DNA of 64,000 bases from Trichoplax sp. H2 (lineage: Eukaryota; Placozoa; Uniplacotomia; Trichoplacea), in assembly GCA_003344405.1 (NCBI GenBank), contig NOWV01000135.1, positions 124,001 to 188,000 on the forward strand, in the 5' to 3' direction. The notes under the pieces were generated by a model, which ran no database searches, was not told the origin of the DNA, and worked only from the letters and a program-made list of their open reading frames with translations. A program made the translations under genes and the position numbers. Positions 62,844 through 64,000 of this stretch are shown in pieces (position 1 is the stretch's first letter; every line of letters begins with the position of its first letter).

Positions 62844-63240
62844 TAACTTGAATTGATGAAAAAACGACTGGTTCTATCGAGGAACGTGACCACGTCCAGT
62901 TAGACCTGCGGTCCAGTCGATTCCTGTACTGACTGTAGACTGTGTACTCATAGTAATGAGCATGGAGCTTTTTACTGCCTGTTCAATGGTCCAACCACTC
63001 TCATATAGTAGAGTAGACAGTAGGAAAAAGAGGAGAAACTCATTTCAGTCTCAGTGTACAGTAACTTGAATTGATGAAAAAACGACTCAATTCCTGTAGA
63101 CTGTCTACTCATAGTAATGAGCAATGGGAAGGAATGACTTGACATGGAGTTTTTTACTGCCTGTTCAATGTTCCAACCACTCTCATATAGTAGAGTAGAC
63201 AGTAGGAAAAAGAGGAGAAACTCTTTTCAGTCTCACTGTA
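62844..63240. repeat. Recent tandem duplication, offset 182-218 bp
   Basis: TAACTTGAATTGATGAAAAA and its flank start at 62844 and again at 63062. The downstream block TTTACTGCCTGTTCAATG with CCAACCACTCTCATATAGTA follows near 62971 and 63153. The copies are nearly identical in the second half but differ by indels between the two blocks, which explains the two offsets. It looks much younger than the tandem repeats in the TMC region. Confidence 0.88.
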
Positions 63241-63282
63241 CAGTGTACAGTACAATGCACTCTGGCCTAGCCAGCAGGTTGG

Positions 63283-63292
63283 GTCACGTGAT
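63283..63292. promoter_or_regulatory. E-box / CLEAR-like site
   Basis: GTCACGTGAT matches the core of the CLEAR element (GTCACGTGAC) bound by MiT/TFE factors, with one mismatch at the end, and also the USF E-box. It lies about 150 bp before a candidate exon. A single CACGTG may be chance. Confidence 0.3.
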
Positions 63293-63423
63293 CCCCCTGT
63301 CATGTGAGTCAAATCCAGTTTTTCTTTGAATAATTCCAATTTCTTGATTAATTTAAGCGGCGGCTCCTTTGAGCTCCTTTGAGATACTGTGTTAAGGCGT
63401 TCGGACTGTAAGAGGTAGCTTGA

Positions 63424-63843
63424 ATAAATAAGCTATTGTCTACTTTCATCACAAAGACAATAGAACAATCATTCGATAACATTATTATTCCGCGAATAGG
63501 AAATGCGTTTCCAAGAAATTTTAAATATGGGCCGGTGCATCCTGTTGTATATAAGCTGGTGGAATTTGAAAGTAATTTTATTCTACTCCATGAAAAAATA
63601 AAAAGCCGTACAAGGTAATCTCGTCTCGACGACCAAGATAGCTGCAAAAAAGTGTCTCGTCGGCGCTTTTTGAATGTCTGCAGTCGTTTTGCCTTGTGGG
63701 CTGCATCACTCTAGCGTTTTATCCTAGACTCAACATTGATTTGCAGTAAGAAGAACGAGAAGACAGACGATCCACTACTTTCATTGATTGATGATCATCA
63801 CGCCTTGGAATTCAATCCTATTCTACTGATGGAAATTGATTGA
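63424..63843 (+). CDS. Candidate two-exon 3' end of an unrecognised gene
   Basis: An open stretch 63424-63617 encodes residues including RNFKYGPVHPVVYKLVEFE and ends at a donor-like CAAG/GTAATC. A second stretch after a TTTGCAG acceptor, about 63747 to a TGA at 63841-63843, encodes SKKNEKTDDPLLSLIDDHH and ends NPILLMEID; AG joined to T keeps frame (Ser). I cannot assign a family. There is no ATG in the first stretch, so upstream exons would be needed. Overlapping frames on the other strand (63348-63647) are of similar length, which lowers confidence. Confidence 0.25.
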
Positions 63844-64000
63844 AAAAATTGATTTACGGACTGTAGGATTCTTCTCTATTTCCATTTCAATCGTCGTCGT
63901 CAGTTTTTCAATCTTGATCAAGACAACACTTCAATAGGATTAAGCCTATTGCAACCATCGCCTTATACATAGCAACTGCATCATTTTGGGGGCCATAGTA

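Larger units (their letters stand above)
57216..63420. other. Region without a certain gene
   Basis: About 6.2 kb upstream of ATG12. It holds a micro-ORF with a secretory look (58028-58135), an unrecognised 136-codon open frame (58809-59219), further TACTGTAC clusters (60.67-60.87, 61.06 and 62.14-62.52 kb) and a tandem duplication (62.84-63.24 kb). Base composition becomes less AT-rich from about 61 kb. No exon chain matching a known family was found. Confidence 0.5.

Noticed and set aside
63348-63647. 99-codon minus-strand frame
   Set aside because: No recognisable domain; it overlaps the slightly more plausible plus-strand exon. Neither is certain, but this one has no splice partner.

Overview
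The window is a piece of an AT-rich animal nuclear genome. All protein-coding genes are split by GT-AG introns, with exons of about 33-365 bp, and encode metazoan families. An early-branching animal such as a sponge is my best guess from gene content and base composition, but nothing here fixes the species. Six gene models can be read from exon to exon; for the five complete ones the joined exons keep one open frame from start to stop.

Left half (1-35.4 kb): three transmembrane channel-like (TMC) genes. TMC-A lies on the minus strand (first exon near 9.98 kb) and runs off the left edge before its last exons. TMC-B (15.57-23.70 kb) and TMC-C (28.78-35.37 kb) follow on the plus strand, so A and B are head-to-head and B and C are in tandem. 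B (787 aa) and C (769 aa) share the same 18-exon plan. The introns and spacers in this half are full of old, degenerate tandem repeats with periods from about 80 to 300 bp, and an assembly gap of 20 N at 28.15 kb is flanked by duplicated sequence.

Right half: a 16-exon conventional protein kinase C gene on the minus strand (48.85 to 37.28 kb, 672 aa), convergent with TMC-C. It is divergently paired with the 17-exon ciliary gene CFAP52 (50.38-54.65 kb, 622 aa). CFAP52 is convergent with a four-exon ATG12 gene on the minus strand (56.92 to 55.80 kb, 109 aa). ATG12 is largely invisible to an ORF scan because its exons are short.

The spacer between PKC and CFAP52 holds an RFX X-box-like site 158 bp upstream of the CFAP52 start codon, a perfect CRE and a dense cluster of the palindromic word TACTGTACAGTA. 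The same word clusters upstream of ATG12 and again at 62-63.3 kb. From 57 to 64 kb I see no certain gene: there is a long near-perfect hairpin, a secretory-peptide-like micro-ORF, a tandem duplication and one candidate exon pair near the right edge.

Functionally the genes are not an operon or pathway. The TMC trio is a local family expansion of putative ion-channel subunits; PKC, CFAP52 and ATG12 are conserved signalling, axonemal and autophagy genes.
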